A stretch of 14,251 bases of DNA from JBGSWC01 sp041752635 (lineage in GTDB: Bacteria; Planctomycetota; Planctomycetia; Pirellulales; Lacipirellulaceae), in NCBI GenBank assembly GCA_041752635.1, contig JBGSWC010000213.1:1-14251 (forward strand), given 5' to 3'. The notes under the pieces are model-generated. The model did no database searches. It was not told where the DNA came from and was given only the letters and a program-made list of their open reading frames with translations. The translations under genes were made by a program, and so were the position numbers. Shown here one piece after another: positions 13,699 to 14,251 of this stretch. Every line of letters begins with the position of its first letter. Position 1 is the first letter of the stretch.

Positions 13699-14154
13699 AT
13701 AGTCCAGCACCCACTTTTCGATCAGCGTGCGGAACTCGTCGAGGTCAACCTCGTCAAGTTCTTGATAATTGTTCCGCGAAAAATTCTCGCGATTGCGGAT
13801 GGCCCCCTTCGCCACTACGTCGAGCACTTTGAACTCATTGTAAGGAGACACCAACACGATCAATCGGCTGAAGAGGTTGCTGCGGCGTCCCCCTTCGATA
13901 TGCAGGTCGTCTCGCGAGATGGCGCTCCCCCAGCCTCGTTCGTCCACGACCGTTTCGTAGCGAAAGCCGGGATAGTGGTCGGCGAGCTGATGCAAACAGC
14001 CTTCGATGTGGTCGGCCAACTCGCGACGTAGCGCCGAATGGCGCTTCTTGTATTCTTCTTCGCTGAGGGCGGCCGCTTGCTGTTCGGCCCGGCGGGCCTC
14101 GCGCTGGGCACTGCCGCGCTCGGTCGCCTGGCGAAGTTTGTCCTTAAAATCCAT
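13678..14154 (-). CDS. Conserved-looking protein of unknown function (158 aa)
   Basis: I do not recognise this protein. Residues 1-60 are highly charged and helical (MDFKDKLRQATERGSAQ, then EARRAEQQAAALSEEEYKK), possibly a coiled coil. The rest (about 62-158) looks like a small alpha/beta domain with RYETVVDERGWGSAISRDDL, LFSRLIVLVSPYNEFKVLDV, a GAIRNRENFSRNNYQEL segment and an acidic/aromatic C-terminal helix. There is no signal peptide or membrane segment, so it is probably cytoplasmic. Codon choice and GC match the neighbours, and a start 13 nt after the preceding gene supports a real, co-transcribed gene. ATG 14152-14154 has no evident Shine-Dalgarno sequence. Confidence 0.8.
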   Translation of the reverse strand: MDFKDKLRQATERGSAQREARRAEQQAAALSEEEYKKRHSALRRELADHIEGCLHQLADHYPGFRYETVVDERGWGSAISRDDLHIEGGRRSNLFSRLIVLVSPYNEFKVLDVVAKGAIRNRENFSRNNYQELDEVDLDEFRTLIEKWVLDYAHRYAA

Positions 14155-14167
14155 CGTGAAGTGCTCG

Positions 14168-14251
14168 TTAGTCGTTCGACTCTGTGTTCTTAGGTGGTTT
14201 GTCCTTCTTCTTCACGAATTGTAGCAAGTCGCTGAACGAACGCATCGCCTC
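14168..14251 (-). CDS. C-terminal end of an unidentified gene (truncated by window edge)
   Basis: A leftward frame is open from the window edge to TAA at 14168-14170, giving 27 residues that include MRSFSDLLQFVKKKDKPP and end in NTESND. A lysine-rich polar tail is typical of a protein C-terminus. It ends 13 nt before the 158-residue gene, suggesting an operon. The fragment is too short to name, and the evidence is only an open frame, spacing and strand. Confidence 0.5.
   Translation of the reverse strand, partial: EAMRSFSDLLQFVKKKDKPPKNTESND

Noticed and set aside
1..14251. CRISPR arrays, tRNA or rRNA genes, insertion sequences, integrase or attachment sites
   Set aside because: Both strands were read for these; no regularly spaced identical repeats, cloverleaf-like genes, transposase motifs or terminal repeats flanking a gene were seen.

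Overview
The window reads as chromosomal DNA of a planctomycete, most likely of the Pirellula/Blastopirellula type. This is inferred from protein style, not from a marker gene: a large double-vWA/GATase-like membrane protein, a Tat-lipoprotein beta-propeller, a MoxR ATPase, a Sua5-phosphatase fusion, fairly high GC and few strong Shine-Dalgarno sequences. No rRNA, tRNA, CRISPR array, transposase or integrase was seen, and base composition looks even throughout.

Nearly everything is transcribed leftward (minus strand). From right to left: the last 27 codons of an unknown gene (14168-14251); a 158-residue conserved-looking protein of unknown function (13678-14154); then the only plus-strand gene (12362-13498), which converges on it. 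That gene encodes threonylcarbamoyl-AMP synthase fused to a low-molecular-weight phosphatase whose active site resembles the protein-arginine phosphatase YwlE. A divergent promoter region (12197-12361) separates it from a Tat-exported NHL-repeat lipoprotein (11243-12196), followed 37 nt later by a 1021-residue membrane-anchored vWA/GATase-like protein (8140-11205).

The centre (818-7928) is a complete phosphate-sensing and high-affinity phosphate-uptake cluster in the order phoR-pstS-pstC-pstA-pstB-phoU-phoB. PstS is a lipoprotein that captures phosphate. PstC and PstA form the channel, and PstB hydrolyses ATP. PhoU couples transporter state to the PhoR kinase, and PhoB is the response regulator. 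Between phoR and pstS lie three contiguous 11-bp direct repeats (6081-6113) with the geometry of a PhoB box, so the pst-phoU-phoB part is probably induced by phosphate starvation through its own regulator. The two halves of the two-component system sit at opposite ends of the cluster.

At the left edge a MoxR-type AAA+ ATPase begins (545 down to 1, truncated by the window). It is separated from phoB by 272 nt that hold a long imperfect inverted repeat (638-788), the most conspicuous non-coding structure here. Smaller structured elements lie between the vWA gene and phoR (two adjacent stem-loops plus short repeats), upstream of the NHL gene (a palindrome) and at the convergent 3' ends near 13648-13698.

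No wholly new multi-gene system is evident. The items most worth following are the Sua5/arginine-phosphatase-like fusion, the triple Pho-box, the long inverted repeat and the degenerate second vWA domain.
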